From Streptomyces sp. NBC_01235 (GTDB lineage Bacteria; Actinomycetota; Actinomycetes; Streptomycetales; Streptomycetaceae): a stretch of DNA of 64,000 bases. Location: positions 6,758,001-6,822,000 of the forward strand of contig NZ_CP108513.1 in the NCBI RefSeq assembly GCF_035989285.1. The letters are read 5' to 3'. The position numbers were made by a program, and so were the translations under genes. Shown piece after piece: positions 62,812-64,000 of this stretch. Each line of letters opens with the position of its first letter. Position 1 is the first letter of the stretch. The notes beneath the pieces were generated by a model. The model did not search any database, was not told where the DNA came from, and worked only from the letters and a program-made list of their open reading frames with translations.

Positions 62812-62917
62812 GCGGTCAGCCCTTCGGGGCGCGAGGCTCTCGTGAACGTTCCGACAGGACGTCGGCAAAGTGTTGCGTTCGGCGTCTTGTGCGTGGTCAC
62901 ATGGTACCCAGTTCGTG

Positions 62918-62933
62918 GTTAGGTCTACCTAAC
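62918..62933. promoter_or_regulatory. Palindrome upstream of a 57-aa gene
   Basis: GTTAGGTCTACCTAAC is a perfect 7-bp inverted repeat with a 2-nt centre, AT-rich against its surroundings. It lies 31 nt before the ATG at 62965. It recalls half-sites of iron-dependent repressor boxes (TTAGG...CCTAA), but the spacing is shorter than the 19-bp consensus. Confidence 0.45.
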
Positions 62934-62964
62934 TACGCCCGCCCCCGAACCTCAGGAGGCGTCC

Positions 62965-63138
62965 ATGTCGGCCACCGAGCCCAAGAGCCGTCCGCCGCGG
63001 CCGTTCATGCTCTCCGGTGTGTCCATGCGTGACCTGCTGGCCTCGTGCGCGGCTGCCGAGGCCGTCTCGACGCCCCCGCGGCTGCCCGACCCGGCGACGG
63101 TCGCGGAACCGCCCATGGAGCACCCCAAGGCCGCGTAG
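62965..63138 (+). CDS. Small hypothetical protein (57 aa)
   Basis: An ATG with an ideal CAGGAGG 6-7 nt upstream opens a 57-codon frame, MSATEPKSRPPRPFMLSGVS then MRDLLASCAAAEAVSTPPRL, ending EPPMEHPKAA. It is Pro-rich and without a membrane segment. The strong ribosome site, high third-position GC and position between tsaE and tsaB argue for a real gene. No family is recognised. Confidence 0.65.
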   Translation: MSATEPKSRPPRPFMLSGVSMRDLLASCAAAEAVSTPPRLPDPATVAEPPMEHPKAA

Positions 63139-63151
63139 GTGGGGTGACGCC

Positions 63152-63700
63152 CTACGGGATCACGACGACCGGCTGTCCGATCGTCGCGAAGCGCCACATC
63201 ACGTCGCCGTCGGCGGCGCTCTCCCGGACGCCGCCCGTGCGCACCGTCGGGTCGGGCTGCGGCAGCGGGCCGTTCACCGCCGCGCTGAAGCCGATCGTCA
63301 CGTCGTTCACGGTGGTGAAGCGCACGACGTGCTCGATGGGGGTGCCGTCGGTGCCGGTGACGGCGCTCGAGCGGGAGGTGACGGCGTAGCTGCCCGGGGG
63401 CGGGTCCACGCTGCCGGGCGTGACCTTGAACGTGCGTTTGACCTTGCCGTTCGCGCCGACCAGCCAGACCCGGTCGTCGTCCAGCGAGTACACGACCCGC
63501 TCACCCGTGCCGGAGTCGCCCGGCAGCGCCGGGTGCCCCTTGTCCCGGGGCGCCTTCGACGCCGTCACGGGGGCGCCGCCGCGCTGCGGCCGGGCGAGGT
63601 CGGCGGGAGCGCTCGCCGAGGCCTGGAAGGCGAGGAACCCGACCGTCGCCAGAGCCGCCACGGTGAGCCCGGCCACGAAAGTCGAGCTGCTGTTCGCCAC
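63152..63700 (-). CDS. L,D-transpeptidase-like protein lacking the catalytic cysteine
   Basis: The 182-aa protein has an uncleaved-anchor or signal-type N-terminus (NSSSTFVAGLTVAALATVGF). The C-terminal domain resembles YkuD: VVYSLDDDRVWLVGANGKV, FKVTPGSVDPPPGSYAVTSR and HVVRFTTVNDVTIGF. Where active enzymes have SHGCIRM it reads RTGGVRESAADGDVMWRFAT, so Cys and His are missing. It is probably non-catalytic. GTG 63700 is the assumed start. It is divergent from tsaB and convergent with the 57-aa gene. Confidence 0.7.
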   Translation of the reverse strand: MANSSSTFVAGLTVAALATVGFLAFQASASAPADLARPQRGGAPVTASKAPRDKGHPALPGDSGTGERVVYSLDDDRVWLVGANGKVKRTFKVTPGSVDPPPGSYAVTSRSSAVTGTDGTPIEHVVRFTTVNDVTIGFSAAVNGPLPQPDPTVRTGGVRESAADGDVMWRFATIGQPVVVIP

Positions 63701-63866
63701 CGAGGACCACCTCGTCCGTTCTCTCTGTCTGCATACGGTCTGTCCGCATTCGTGCCGTCCGCATACGGGTCTGTCCTGTACGTCACGTTTCGCGGCGACG
63801 TTAGCAGTCGGCACGGCCCGCGTCGGCGCGGCCGTGTCCGGGGCGCGGGAGCCGTAGGCTGTTCGC

Positions 63867-64000
63867 GTGCTCTTGCTCGCTCTGGATACCGCCACCCCCG
63901 CCGTCACCGTCGCGCTGCACGACGGCACGGACGTCCTCGTCTCCTCGAGTCAGGTGGACGCGCGCCGGCACGGCGAGCTGCTGCTGCCGGCCGTCGACCG
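63867..64000 (+). CDS. tsaB: tRNA threonylcarbamoyladenosine biosynthesis protein TsaB, 5' part
   Basis: The first 44 codons are visible and then the window ends. GTG 63867 gives VLLLALDTATPAVTVALHDG, the N-terminal strand-turn of the ASKHA fold of TsaB, followed by QVDARRHGELLLPAVD, which matches the family's HSExLLPxI motif. It is the partner of TsaE and TsaD in t6A synthesis. Confidence 0.9.
   Translation, partial: MLLLALDTATPAVTVALHDGTDVLVSSSQVDARRHGELLLPAVD

Noticed and set aside
62918..62933. Classical iron box
   Set aside because: Half-sites resemble TTAGG/CCTAA, but the spacing is 14 bp overall rather than 19, so it is reported only as a palindrome.

Overview
The window is high-GC actinobacterial chromosome and almost certainly Streptomyces. 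The evidence is the strong G/C bias at third codon positions, frequent GTG starts, -10/-35 boxes of the TTGACC/TANNNT type, actinobacterial extensions on NusG, S9, S3 and L17, and the order secE-nusG-rplKA-(two lipoproteins)-rplJL-rpoBC ... rpsLG-fusA-tuf ... S10-spc-alpha clusters ... glmM-coaA-glmS-acpS-nnrD-alr-tsaE-tsaB. No rRNA, CRISPR array, insertion sequence, prophage or attachment site was seen.

Layout. 0.25-0.73 kb: tRNA-Trp, then secE. 0.8-14.5 kb: nusG, rplK-rplA, two paralogous lipoprotein genes, rplJ-rplL, rpoB-rpoC, separated by strong hairpins and promoters. 14.6-17.1 kb: a divergent pair of glycosyltransferase genes, a PIG-V-like multi-membrane enzyme and a polyprenyl-phosphate sugar synthase-like GT2, around a perfect 14-bp tandem repeat. 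17.1-21.8 kb: rpsL-rpsG-fusA-tuf, closed by a perfect 14-bp terminator stem. 21.8-27.1 kb: an accessory stretch with a cysteine-motif protein, an acyltransferase-3 membrane protein, a Uma2-type protein, a helix-turn-helix/zinc-ribbon protein, a decapitated RsbW-type ATPase remnant, a small membrane protein and an unrecognised 310-aa protein. 27.1-44.3 kb: the S10, spc and alpha clusters (rpsJ to rplQ) with secY, adk, map and infA. 44.3-47.7 kb: truA, a membrane-anchored secreted protein on the opposite strand, and rplM-rpsI.

47.8-64 kb: a cell-envelope and housekeeping block. It contains glmM, a DUF389 membrane protein, coaA, glmS, an M16 peptidase overlapping a DUF4034-like gene, acpS, nnrD, an L,D-transpeptidase, alr, an alpha/beta hydrolase, tsaE, a 57-aa protein, a transpeptidase-like protein without its catalytic cysteine, and the start of tsaB, cut by the window edge. 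GlmS and GlmM supply UDP-GlcNAc precursor, Alr supplies D-alanine, the transpeptidase crosslinks the wall, and TsaB/TsaE make the t6A tRNA modification.

The points most worth a second look are: an identical 25-nt hairpin-bearing leader element before both rpsL and rpsJ; hairpin-rich spacers at the S10/spc boundary and around rpoA; the tandem-repeat operator candidate between the glycosyltransferases; the accessory stretch between tuf and rpsJ with its truncated ATPase; the overlapping M16/DUF4034-like pair; and the catalytically dead-looking transpeptidase homologue.
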